Part shown: positions 35,549-47,257 of the stretch, in pieces
How positions within the stretch are numbered: position 1 is the stretch's first letter
Layout: each line of letters opens with the position of its first letter
DNA from: Telopea speciosissima
Lineage: Eukaryota > Streptophyta > Magnoliopsida > Proteales > Proteaceae
Assembly: GCF_018873765.1 (NCBI RefSeq)
Contig: NC_057916.1
Coordinates: 33,703,501-33,767,500, forward strand
Direction of reading: 5' to 3'
Length of the DNA: 64,000 bases
Notes under the pieces: generated by a model
The model's input: the letters and a program-made list of their open reading frames with translations, nothing else
Databases searched by the model: none
Told to the model about the DNA's origin: nothing
Made by a program: the position numbers and the translations under genes

Positions 35549-38512
35549 CTATGCTGGAACAGCTTCACGGACTTTTCCATTCCCTGATGAAACCAAGCTG
35601 TCATAGTAATCAACCAAGACCTTCCATCCCCCAGGACACATGAAGCCGTCAGGTGGGTTCTCTCCATTCTTTGCCAGTGTTCGCATCTGCAAAAATGACA
35701 ATAAGGATTTGTTTAGCAAGGTGTTTCACCATGGTTCCTACAATACATCTGGTGAAACTGCATCGTTGTCGAGACTGTGGACTGTCCCAATCAATGGGAG
35801 GCACTAACAGATTTCTCAACAACATTTCCCATTGCCCCCCTTTCCCCCATCCTCCCCTGACCAGCCCAGACAATCACCAAGGTTGTTGAGAAGAATGAAG
35901 CAACCTTTGGGCCAGATGAAGGTCCATCCAAATCAATTGCAGAATAGAAAAATAGCTACTTTTTTATACGTGAACTGATGTTTGTTATAGTGTTATACTG
36001 TGTTATACCATGTTTCCTAGTAAAGGACTCTCTTACTCAGGCCAGATTCCAAGAGAGTGAGTAGTTTACCTTAGTGCCTGAAATGAAAAGGAAATCTTGT
36101 GGCCTTGATGGATCAAAGAATGCCATTTTGCCCTGAGTCTTGTCATAGGCAGCAACCTACAGAATTGAATGAGAAGACAAGGGGTTATGCAAATAAAAAT
36201 ATCTTAGTCCAAGAACAGAAGTTAATGAGAACTCAGGACATTAGGAATTATTATGTTTAGTATAGCATACCCTGAATGGAAGGATGTTTAGCCGCTCAAG
36301 TCCAGGAGCCATACTCAGAACCTTCTTCCCATGATCAGCATCATAAAGGTCCCTCTTTTCAACAGGATGGCTCATACCAGCTGGATCCCGACCCACAATG
36401 TAGTAGTCAGCACCTGCATTTATGCGGGCCTTTGCATGCCACTGCACCTCAGTTGGACCTGCATAATGCATGGGAGATGGGAAGATTGCAACCACCGTTG
36501 TCTCTGGATCCAAGACGCCATCTTCAAGCACCTGAAGAAACAAATTCTCAGTCAAGCAGAAGTGATATTGATTCCCTGAAAGCCCTATAACTGTATAACT
36601 CCCAACACCCCTCCTCACGTGTAGGCAAATTGAGACAAAAGCATACAAGTAGAAAGATGCACGAGGGAAAGAACCAAGGAACCATGAACTTTGATACCAT
36701 GACAGATTCCAACCCAAAAGCTCAAACTATTAGGTGGAGGGACCAACAGGTATATGAAGGCACCCCCAAGGTCCCAACAACCGATGTGGGACTATAACTC
36801 TAGAACTCACAATATAAAGGAGGGGAAAAAAGTATAGTATATGAAACCTTCTCATGTTGCTTCATTCTCCAACTTAGTGGCACATCATCTGCCTTCGTAA
36901 AACCTCCCAATGGGTGAAGCAACAGCACAGGGTTCTTGTAACCCTTCTCCAGAAGGCGACGACGAGTATCAGTCATGAGTAATGCATGGCCATTGTGTAC
37001 AGGATTCCTCAGCTGGAAAGCAAATACTGCATCAGCATTGCGTCTTGTAAATTCCTCACGGAGTTCTGCAGGGGACAGTCGAAACCGATCAAGGCCATCA
37101 TTATACTTGATTGGTTCTATAACCTCCAAGTCACCTCCAATGAGCCAGTTCCCAGCATTGGTTATTGCTTCTTCAACATATGGTAATCCAGGGGCGATGG
37201 TTCCCCATGTTCTGGCTATACGTTCTTCCTTAGGGTGCTTGTAGATCTCGATGCTGAAACAGTAAGGACAGTGGACCGGACGTTCAGCAATCAATAAGTA
37301 GGTTATTTTGCAAATTGATATACTAATTAATCAAAGACCTAGTCTATAGTACATGACAGAATTGAAATAATTCAACCCAACTCAGTCGTATCCCAACTAA
37401 ATGGCGTTGGCTACATGGATCCTTACCCTCCAATCAGCTCTATTCAAAGTTCAAACCCATGACAGCAGTGAAATGCTTGCATTAATTTGTGAAATTATAC
37501 TAATCAGATCACTAGAAATTAGTTCACCACAAGAATACCATCTCTTACCCATTGTCAAATTATTATCTTTTTGGGGTGAATTTGTTAAATTATTTCATAT
37601 TTCTTAGTTGATGTTGCAGAGATATACCCTTTCTATTTTGGGTCCTTGAAAGATTTACGATCATAATCTTTCCATCAAAATACAAAACTAATGCTTAAAC
37701 ATTCGGTGTTGCAGACTTTAGCTGTTACAGATATTATGAGCTCCATACAAACTGTCGTTCCTAGTTTTTCACTCGATAGAAGCAATTTAATCTACCAAAA
37801 TTAACAAATTTACATATGAAGAATCTAGTCTGTTGTTCAATTAAATTAAAACCAACACTACTTTGTTCAAACCAAATAAAGCAACCGAAACAGAAAGCAT
37901 AAGCCTACGACTTCAATCAGATCCTCAAAATGCATTTACACTCTTTAAAATCTGAAGAAGAATTTTTTTGCAGATAATATAAAACAGAAACCAAACTTAC
38001 TTGCTTAAAATAGCAACGAGTTTGTCGGCAGAGTCGAAGAGAGCGACCTTGGTGGACTCACCGATTCGCTGTTTCTGCGAATCGTCGATGGGGAGGACGA
38101 TGGGCAACGACATGTTGACCATGGAACCGTCCTCGAGCCGAAGACAATTGAAATGAAGAGTTTGGAGGAACTCGGATTCTCTCATGAATCCACGGAGGGG
38201 ACTAGCCCACCCCTCACTGAGGACATGAACCCACTCAAGATCGATCCGTGAAAGTTTGATTCTGGGGATCGACATCGCTTCCTTATTCTTATCATTCTTA
38301 AGGGACTCCCTAACTAAGAGCTCGGTGAGCTTCCCTCCATCTGGTTCTATCAATCCACAGGAAACCCGAAGCTGGCGACGACTCTTCTTTTCGTTGCGGG
38401 AATGAAAAGATAGCGAAGAGTTGGGATTGAGATTCAACTGGGTTTTCCGTAATTGGGGAAATGAATGAGATGAGTCCGGTGTTTTGACGAAGAGAACCGC
38501 CATGGACGCCAT
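35549..38512 (-). CDS. APS: ATP sulfurylase, plastid-targeted, five exons
   Basis: Catalyses ATP + sulfate to adenosine 5'-phosphosulfate + pyrophosphate, the entry step of sulfate assimilation. Minus-strand exons: 38001-38512, 36848-37253, 36271-36531, 36070-36156, 35549-35686; all introns are GT-AG and the phases agree, giving 467 aa, the usual length. Residues 1 to about 55 are Ser/Arg/Asn-rich with few acidic residues, a plastid transit peptide. The catalytic motif [10 protein letters not shown] is at 251-260, LLLHPLGG follows in the same exon, and VGRDPAGM at 352-359 is the second nucleotide-binding motif; the protein ends VREAVPA. A miR395 target lies in exon 1. No damage is seen. Some family members are also used in the cytosol; the targeting here is inferred. 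Confidence 0.97.
38153..38173 (-). promoter_or_regulatory. miR395 target site in ATP sulfurylase mRNA
   Basis: On the minus strand the 21 nt begin GAGTTCCTCCAAAC and end TCTTCAT, coding for EFLQTLH (residues 114-120). It is nearly complementary to miR395 (one G:U pair and about two mismatches) and sits where Arabidopsis APS mRNAs are cut during sulfate starvation. Confidence 0.85.
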
Positions 38513-38728
38513 TAGAGCTGAAAACTGAAGTTTTTCCTCTCTTTTTTATTTATCTTTCTTTGGCCTCCCCTGGTTTTCCACTCCGAGCGGCCTTTCAAAA
38601 ACTTTCAGGCTTCACGATAACAGAGAGAGAAGGGTATTTTGGGAAATTAAAATAAGGTATCGTCCTAAACTGTCAGTCTCAGAGAGACACAGACGGCTCT
38701 CCTTGTGATCTGTGGGGTGAATTGAGAT

Positions 38729-38739
38729 TCTATTTATAG
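38729..38739 (-). promoter_or_regulatory. TATA box of the ATP sulfurylase gene
   Basis: CCTATAAATAG on the minus strand, about 220 bases before the ATG, implying a 5' UTR of roughly 180 nt. Confidence 0.6.
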
Positions 38740-39529
38740 GGTTTTGATGGATTTAAACACGAGGGTGTCGGGGGGATGAACCTGGACAGTTTTTTTTGTA
38801 TCTTTCTTTTTTTGCTCCGAACTCCTTATACCTGTCATCGTCATCCATTCAATTTCCTGGTCCTTTTCCTTATGTTTGGATTCAAATATGAGCTGTGTCA
38901 TACATGCAAGTAGATGCCATCACGGTTTTCGTTTATTGGTGTCGGAGCGGCCGTATAGATCAATTCGTATCAATATCGGCCAACATTGATACTGATCTAT
39001 TATTTTTTTTAATTTAATACCACGTGTCACTATTCCATTGATAGTATCATTCCATGACTATAAGACGAGCGTGCATAAATTTTCTAAGAGAAGCAATTTT
39101 CTGTCCCGAGTGTGGTAATCCATAAGTCACATTCCCTGACAGAGTTCTTTTTTCTATTTTCCCAGTATATCTGCGTCAGGCCTCGCCAGATATAATTGAA
39201 ATCCAGACTCATAAAGTTCAAGATCTTCAAAAGGTATCTCATTCGTGTAAGTGCCTTCCAAGTTACAACAATAAAACAAGGGCCCTGTGCGTATCACATC
39301 GCATGTCACAGACGTTCGTTGGTCTAATATTAGAACACCCTAAATTCGCTAGGTGAAGTTTTAACCCAAACAAATTAAAAAGCACCTCAGAGTTGAGTTG
39401 AGAGTTTAAAGAAACAAAACGATTAATTAAAGAGTATATCTTGTTATCAAAAACAACAACAAAAGAAAAAAAAGAAAAAAAAAAAAAAAAGGGTAAGAGA
39501 TTGTTGCTTGGTCGTGTAGGCTCTGCACC
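38740..39529. other. Promoter-side spacer of the ATP sulfurylase gene
   Basis: Includes a scrap of the TATCGG-type repeat at about 38950-39000 and an A-run at 39466-39490. No gene seen. Confidence 0.45.
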
Positions 39530-40334
39530 TAGGGGTGTCAAACGGTTAGTTTGACTCGGTTTCGGTCTTGGAATTAATGAAATCAAAATCAAATTATTAA
39601 GAAACTTCGGTTTTCGGTCAGTTTTGATTTATTTTAGTTTTTTAACATCGGGTTAATATCAATTTAGATCAGTTTGTTTTCCAATTTGAACCACAATGAA
39701 ACTTTACATTCAAAATTTGTAGTGAGAAAAGATTCGATAAAAATACTTTAATTCACCTTCCCCAAGTCAAAACAAGTAAACAACCATGATTAAAATATGT
39801 TCATATTGTAATCCGTACAAAGAAGAATAAATTTTAAAGGGAAGAATGAAAGATAACTAATATTTAAATTAATGGATAAATAGAGTTTGTCGCAAGAATT
39901 CATTTTTACAAATCATATAATTATTTATCATTAATTGTAAGGGAAAGATAATTAATATTAAAATCAATTAATAGTCTCTAAGAAGATAACTAATATTGAA
40001 AATCACAAAATAAATTCTACTATCAAATCATTTATTTGACAATCCAACGAATTTTGTACAGTAAACAAGGAGATCAATGGAAGAAGCATCGTTACAAATC
40101 AATTTCTCTATTTTCATAATTTCTACTGATTGATTTGTAACAATTCCTCCTACAACCAGGAATTTGCTCATTAATGTTTGGTTTTTGGTTTGATAACGGT
40201 CGATTCGTTGCAATCTGATTTTCAGTCGATCCCATCATACCCCAATCCAAAACCAATCCGATAAGGATCGCTTCGGTTCGGTCTAGCTTTTTTCAATAAG
40301 TCATAACGGTTTGGGCTAGGTTTTGACACCCTTA
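39530..40334. mobile_element. hAT-type non-autonomous element (degraded 8-bp TSD)
   Basis: Inverted ends TAGGGGTGTCAAACGG and TAAGGGTGTCAAAACC, flanked by TCTGCACC (39522-39529) and CCTACACC (40335-40342), two mismatches in eight. 805 bp with an AT-rich core and no transposase. The subterminal regions are rich in GGTTCGGT and CGGTTTCGG words. Confidence 0.7.
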
Positions 40335-40342
40335 CCTACACC

Positions 40343-42059
40343 AGCGTAGGGGCCAATGAGAGTATGCACATGATATCAACATGGATGGTCGTACAAAAAA
40401 AAAAGATAAAAACAGGGATGGATATTTTGATTTTACAAGGGGTGGGATGGTAAATTTGCACACTCCAATGTCTACGCCCAGAAACCACGTGACCAAGCAA
40501 CATTCTTTTTTCAATTAAAAAAAGGGTAAATGAGAAGTTGTAACCTTCTCCTGGTGTCTTATTCGGGAAGTTATCTAATGTAAGGGTAAAAAATGGTTCC
40601 AAAATAATTTGAAAATGACTAATCATTATATCATTATTAAAATTTATACATTTTTCAAGTAGACATGTAAAATGATCCAGCCGAATCTGATCAGATTGGA
40701 CTAGAAGTCTAGAATTGACAATTTGATTTCAATTCCTATAACCATTGTCTTGATGCTCTTCTCATATTTGATTGTCCCAAATTCTTTGTTCATATCTCAA
40801 ATCAAGTATTCGTTTTGTTAATGTTACTAATTTTTACCCTTGCATTCATTATCACATACATTTATATCTCAATTCAAAAAGAATTTAAATAAGTAATGAA
40901 AAGATAATATTGATATTACAGGTGAGAGGATCCCGATCAGTGCATGTCTCCTATATATTGCATGATATTTCTTTCTCTTTTTATCCTCTTAGTTTCGCAA
41001 TTCATGTAAATCTCTTCTTCTTGTAATCCTTTCATTCATGGGATTCACCAATTGTAATTTGTATATATTTCTTTGCTTTCATTCAATGAAAAACACACAC
41101 AACTATTCAGTCCGATCTCAACTATACAATTGAGAAATGAAAAAGTTTATAATGGTTTAATCACTACTTAAATTTTAGGCTTTCCCCAGGAGACAATCAT
41201 TTTAGGATGGAGAGCCCTGTCTTTGACATGTTCAACAGTTTAGCCCATTTTCAATCCATGGCTTCAGGCCCAATGTGGTCTATCATCCATAAGCTCTTCA
41301 CATCTTCAGGAATAAATTTCCATTTACCAAAAAATTGTGGGATGGAGGGAGCAATGAAATGGCATCATTGTAATTTATAAAATATTAAATATAATCTTTG
41401 GCCATTTTCCTTGCTTGTGTAAGGTTGGAACTTGACCTATGAGAGGGGTGTAAGGTGTTCTAATTTCCATGCACCATTTTTCTTGTTGCTTTGCAAAGCC
41501 TTTTTTTTTTTTTTTTTTTTATTTTTTTTGTTTTGTGGGTTTTAAAATACTATCCTTGATTAAAATACAAAAAAGGAGGAACCGATACATGGTGTATAAT
41601 TATATTTGTGGTTGAAATGACTATATGGTTGAGACGAGCCACACACACACAAAAAAAAATGAAAAATGATAACCTGTAGATTTTTAAGGGGGCAAGAAAG
41701 AGAGAGAAGATCCTGAAATAAGTCTGCACCGCAACTACATTGGATCATTCCACACCTTGAAAGTCATTTTATTGTTGGACAAGCCCAAATCCTTTCAAGA
41801 CTTGCTTTCATCAACAATGTTGGTCTTGGAGCGAAGGGGAAAGCTAGATCTGTGCTTTACATTGTAATGTCACAAGCCACTGAACCAGGGGCTATTGATG
41901 ATGAGCCAAATTTTGATAATATGGTTAATGAAATATGCCATATACTTTAAATTGCCAAAATGATTCAATCAACTGAGTAGAAATGCCAATAGGGGAAAAA
42001 AAATTTCTTCATTATCATTGGAAAAAATCGTTCTCTTTTTTCTTCCTATCCTTCAAGTG
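40343..42059. other. Intergenic DNA
   Basis: 40343-40510 may be the right half of a TIR element split by the hAT insertion: GACCAAGCAACATTC near 40490 mirrors GATTGTTGCTTGGTC near 39500. Beyond it are T-runs at about 41501-41529 and AT-rich DNA. No gene seen. Confidence 0.4.
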
Positions 42060-42080
42060 ATTCCAAGTGAATTATCTTAT

Positions 42081-42083
<3 letters not shown>

Positions 42084-42130
<47 letters not shown>
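42084..42130. repeat. (TA)n microsatellite flanked by a 14-bp direct repeat
   Basis: About 23 TA units. ATTCCAAGTGAATT stands on both sides (42060-42073 and 42131-42144). Confidence 0.9.
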
Positions 42131-42134
<4 letters not shown>

Positions 42135-42400
42135 CAAGTGAATTGCAACTTTTTTCATTTTTACAGAAACTTTTTGTGGTCGATGACAACAATGGTTAAA
42201 ATGGATGAATAATATTTCTATTCTGACTGTTTGATAACTAGGAAATGGTCTAAATAGACCACATATCAAATTTTAGCCTCGTATTTGATCAATTATCCTT
42301 TCACCTACTCTTGTGCATTATTCTCTTGCACCCTCCTAACACTTCTAAATTTTTCCATGTTTTGTTTTGCCACGTGACTAATTCCTATTGAGATTGAAAC

Positions 42401-42990
42401 TTGACAACTGAACAAAGGATCTTGCCCTCTCTCGATCTTAATAATACGATTCAAGCATTCTACCATAGTTTTAAAGAGGGAAGGTTAGGTTTTTGCAAGG
42501 ATAAACCATCTTATCAGAGATCCCCTATTGCTATTAACATGAGTTTTCCTAATTCTAATTCTGGTCACTCTAAACTTCATACAGATGGGATTTGGAACCT
42601 AGATTCATCTAGTGACGGACGAGGAGTCATTATTAGGAGTCATAAAGGATCTCTCATGGTGGCAAAGTGTAAATCTAATTGCAGCTTTTCAGCTACTTCA
42701 ATGGAGGCAGAAGCGATTAGAGATGGATTATTACTAGCTCGTAGTCTAAACTTGGATAGTGTTACTGTGTTTTTTTTATTCTAAATCTTTGGTTTCTTGG
42801 TTGAATGGATGCTCTGTATCCTTTGACTGGGTTGTTGTTGTGGTGGCATTGACATCTTGTTGTTACGCTAGAGCTTTGGTTTGGTTGCTTTCTTGTAACT
42901 TCCTAGGTGTTTAGTCAAAGATGTCAATGTATTAGCTAAAGGGGGCATCTATTCAAGTTTTGTGCATTCTAGTGTTCTGTTCGAATCTCT
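42401..42990 (+). pseudogene. RNase H-like remnant of a plant LINE
   Basis: An open frame to 42784 contains LHTDGIWNLDSSSDGRGVII, a GSLMVAKCKS stretch and SMEAEAIRDGLLLARSLNLD, the standard RVT_3/RNase H fold order (first Asp strand, AEA helix) of plant L1 elements. It then shifts frame at a T-run; the continuation reads YSKSLVSWLNG, and further on an ADxLAK-like segment is broken by stops. No reverse transcriptase precedes it, so this is a truncated copy. Confidence 0.7.
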
Positions 42991-44084
42991 CTCTGTCTCT
43001 CTCTCTCTTCGAAACACATTCTGTTTACTTCTCTACTTCGTTGTAGTAGTGTTTTGGCTTTTCACAATCATCCGTCGATGCATTGATCCTAATCTTGTTC
43101 TCCCGAATTAGGCAGAGTCTTTGTACGTAAGTCATACGCTTAGTGGTTAAATAATCTTGGAGGTGAAGCGCAAGACAACCTCAATTGCACACACATAGGG
43201 GGCATTTTAGACCTTAAGGACATCGTCATATTTGATGCGTCTCAATCAATCGTTTATTATCCATGTGCTCAATATCTTCATAACCAATTTGGTGTTGCTT
43301 TAACTTGTAAGTTATCAACTTCTTCTTTTACTTGTGTATATCAGTTTTATTACTTTAACTCTTTTTTTTCTAACATCAAACTACTATTTTTCATTACCAA
43401 AAAATTACTATTCTGAAAAGTAGGTACTTTACTTGTCGTTTTAAATAAAGTTGAGACCAAAAGACCTTGTTCTTGACCCCCCAAAAAAAAAACCCTATTC
43501 ATAAAATTTCAGTCCGACAAGATATGTCAAATTACAGATCTAGACACCCACCCAACATTTTAAGCATAGGGTTGCTATCAGCTCAAGATTTTCTTTGAAG
43601 AGTGGAAAGTCTACTAATGCCACCAGCCTACCCCTTTAGAATTGTTTGTAAGGGTGATGATGTTGGGGTATTGAAAATGTGATTAGAACTGTTTTTTAGA
43701 TAGATGAGTTCCTAAATTCTTTTTTAAGAATATTCTCATATAAAGGCAAATGTTAGAGAATCGATCAAATGAAGAAGGCCGTCTTTAGGACTAGGTTCAC
43801 TTTACGATCCAAAAGTCAAGAATCATTTATCTATCTCTTTTGCATCATTCGGATATGTAACATTGTAACGCTTCTCTCTATTAATGGAGTTTTAAAATGG
43901 CAGCCCAAGTTGCGAGATTAATTTGAATTTCTAGGTTTGTTAGTTCATGATTAAAATAATGAATAGTTAGTTATTAGTGTTTTTAACTATTTGTGACGTT
44001 TTTATATGTCACAAGGCATTGGCCAATTTGAACTATTGACGTCACAACTATAGGGGACAGCGGACAATAATGGCTACAATACTC
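42991..44084. other. Intergenic DNA
   Basis: Contains a CT-rich run near 42985-43010 and a short coding-looking frame near 43210-43330 (VIFDASQSIVYYPCAQYLHN) of unknown origin, possibly retrotransposon protein remains. Otherwise unassigned. Confidence 0.4.
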
Positions 44085-44243
44085 GAATAATTATCACCTC
44101 CAATTTGCGAGTACCTCCAATTCCTCCATTTCCTCTAATAGGGGTTGTGGATCCCACCTTAGGCAGTGTTTTTGGGTAGGGAGTAGGATGGTCATTTTCA
44201 CCTCCATGTGAGGAATTGGAGAAATTGAAGGAATCAACGATTC
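44085..44243. mobile_element. Mutator-like MITE (9-bp TSD ACAATACTC)
   Basis: Identical ACAATACTC at 44076-44084 and 44244-44252. Ends GAATAATTATCACCTCC and, inverted, GAATCGTTGATTCCTTC. Same terminal motif (GAATnnTT) and inner GTGTTTTTGGGTAGGG text as the element at 63152-63340. Confidence 0.75.
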
Positions 44244-45834
44244 ACAATACTCGTGCACAAGCATAGATATTAATCTAGACCACATCATCTTTATTCAATG
44301 GTTAAAATGGACATATCATTTGTCATCGTGACAAAATAGGTGTCTTATGAGGTTTGGAAAAAATAACAAACCCTTAGAAGAATAATATTCCAATGATAAT
44401 ATGGGAAATGATCGCTATTCGTCGTGACCACAGTAAATGGCTCACATTTGGGGGATTTTTGAACATAAGATCGCGAGTTTGAGAGCGCTATTCATAAATA
44501 GGGGTGGAAGTAATGATTCTAGCTATATGATTTATTATGTTGCGGCCCATGTAAAATTGAAAACCGTAGGTCCTACTTGTTTTGTTGTAAAATTATGTGT
44601 AATGGTGTTGACATGAAAATTTTCTCTAATGTAAAATTTTCCATGTCTTTTTTGTATTTTACATTAAAACTAACAATGGAAAATATTATTATACAAAATT
44701 AATCTACCTTTTGTACATGAAGATAAATATACCTTAGCTACCTCGTCGGCCAACGAACTTTTCTTCATATAATATGTGAGAAAGGGTTCTTATAACAAGC
44801 CATATATCGGAGTGTACCAATGAAGTGCGGTACAATGGTTCATATATAGAAGGGTAGCGAAGTCATTTTGTGTAAGGGGAAGAGAGAGAGGGAGAGAGAG
44901 ACCCTCCCCTGGCTAATCAGAAAACTTTTTCATTATATATATATTATAAAAAGACTAAATTATTTTCAACCAAAAGAAAAAAGACTAAATTATTATTATC
45001 ATAAGGATCTATTATTTTTCCAAACGTCATAAAACATGCATGTATTCTGCCACTTGGATAGATGATACGTCCATTCCGACCATAGATAAAGAGTACATGA
45101 TCTAGATTAACCATATGTCAAATTTCAGAATCTAATTCAATCAAATAAACATGCTTTTGTATTGACATGCATTTGGTGTATGCTCATGCATAAGTATTAA
45201 TACCTAGACAATATTGTGCATTCTCCCAACTCGTGGTGAGAATAGCTATTTAAATTATATAAATCTTAAAAATAAAGCATTTAGATTTGTCTTTATGATT
45301 TTTAGAAATGTCATATAATTTTGTTACATGGATTTTTAACTATGGGATTATCTTATTGGCGGCTTGTTCTCAAGGTGTCAAATAATTTTGTAACTTTATT
45401 TTTTTTTCTTTTTTATTATAAATGAAAATTTATTTCAATAAGAATAACTATTGTCATTTCATATATGTATTCGAAAAAAAATATGCATGATAGTGACATC
45501 TTTTTATAATGATACAACAACAAATCATTCTCAAATTATTTCAAAAAATCTTTTTATACCTTTAATTAAATTTTTTTGACTAATAAGACAAAAGGATAAT
45601 TAAAGAAAAATGTCAACTTTTAAATACACCTAAAGAGAAGAGAATAGATATTACTTTTAGACCAACCCTAACTATGCATACGAAATGTGACTTCAAAGAA
45701 GATGTCATTTTCATCATTTTTTTTACATGTCAAGGGCATGGAGTTATTTACTGACAAATATTAGGGATTTTTGTCTTTTCGATAGAGAACAAATATTAGG
45801 AATTAAAAATTTGAAATTGTTGACTTTAACTTTA
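44244..45834. other. AT-rich intergenic DNA
   Basis: No gene. A GA-rich run near 44880-44900 and a fragment of a dispersed repeat (CATATGTCAAATTTCAGAATC near 45110) that resembles text at 42260, 52430 and 52925. Confidence 0.45.
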
Positions 45835-46770
45835 GGGGAAAGGTTTCGTACACGGTCGTGTAAACCGTGTACGAAACCTTCTTCTTTTTTTTTTGGTTAA
45901 ATTCAATTTGTGGGTCCCATGATCATTATCATCTTCTTCCTTCCTTCAGTCTTCTTCTTAGAAGGTGACGATGGACATCACCACCTCATCCCTTCTTCTT
46001 CTTCCTCCCAAGTCCTTACGTCACACCTTTTGCTTGCTCACCCCACCCTTTATTCTTCATCCCTTGGAACCCCGTCCTAACCCAGCGCACCGCCCACCCT
46101 TTGTTTTTTGTCCCAATCTTCAAATACGTTCGTAGGTGATCTGAGTTTCTTAAAATTCCCATAAAATTTGAACGGCAGCCCAGTATTCCAAACTTTTGAG
46201 GTCATAAAAAACCTAAAAAGAACCACCTACATTCAAAGTGGGGGATAAATCCAGGCCCTACACTAAAACCCCCCGGTCCCTCATAAAAGAAGCCCAACTA
46301 AAGAAAAGAGGGGGGGGGGGGGGATTGAAATATGGAAAAGGGTTTAAAGAGCTCACTTTTCTAACCAGTTTGCAATTCTCACAGGAGGAGGAGGATTTAG
46401 ATGGGAAATCACTGTTGCTTCTTAAGTTTTCCAATAAAAAAAAATTTCAATCGTTTTCTGAATCCCATCTGTTTTGGCTTCTCTAGTTTAAAGGAGGAGA
46501 TGAGTTTACATCACCTTCACCTAAAATCGACAAGAATTTCAAGGGCTTTTAAGGGATGAGCTTTCTCTCCCCCCCCTTCTCCATCATCGTCTCCTCTCCC
46601 TCGCTCCCTATTTTGGCATTTCGGGTTCTTCCTTCGTTGCCTTCTGCGAAGAAGAAGAAGAATAATGAAGGAAGAAGAAAATAATGATGACGATGGATCC
46701 ACCTGTTGAATAAAAAAAAGGGGAAAGGTTTCGTACACGGTTTACACGACCGTGTATGAAACCTTTCCCC
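45835..46770. mobile_element. Mutator-like non-autonomous element with self-complementary ends (9-bp TSD TTAACTTTA)
   Basis: Perfect TTAACTTTA at 45826-45834 and 46771-46779. The inverted ends, about 50 bp, begin GGGGAAAGGTTTC and each is itself a palindrome: GGTTTCGTACACGG pairs with CCGTGTACGAAACC within one end. The 936-bp element has a GC-richer, pyrimidine-biased interior (46000-46130) unlike the flanks, which may be captured host DNA, and a G-run at 46306-46323. No transposase seen. Confidence 0.85.
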
Positions 46771-47029
46771 TTAACTTTAACATAAAAGATTGGCTACGGC
46801 CGACCATGTCACGTAGTAAGTAACTAACCCAATTATGGATTATATCATAATCAAAGTATCCCAAAACCAAAAGACTCTAATATAATAATAATAAAAATTT
46901 AATAAAAATTTTAAAAAGAGTTATGATTGAAATGGATTTTATTGGGCCCAAAGTATTGTTTATGTTAATAACGTTATTTTAAGGGAAAAGGCTGGATATG
47001 CTAATGGTATATATATTGTATACTAGCAT

Positions 47030-47257
47030 CGGAAAAAACATTCTTTTCAATTTCCCCATGGTGCAGTGCGGTGCAGTTCAAGGTGGAGAAGTTGACACTT
47101 GACAGGCGTGATATCCAATGGTGCAAAGCTAAATAAGAAAAAAAGAAGAAAAAAAAACTGGGACGGTGTAGCTTGGATTGTTGGATGTCACACCTGCCAG
47201 GTGTCAACATCTCCACCCCGAACTGCACCATGGGGGAATTGGAGAGGATTTTAATCC
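47030..47257. mobile_element. Mutator-like MITE (9-bp TSD TACTAGC[A/T][T/A])
   Basis: TACTAGCAT (47021-47029) and TACTAGCTA (47258-47266) flank 228 bp with arms of about 90 bp: CAATTTCCCCATGGTGCAG at the left and, inverted, CAATTCCCCCATGGTGCAG at the right. Confidence 0.75.

Noticed and set aside
36276..37244. Plus-strand frames of 66-104 codons over the ATP sulfurylase exons
   Set aside because: Shadows of the minus-strand coding exons.
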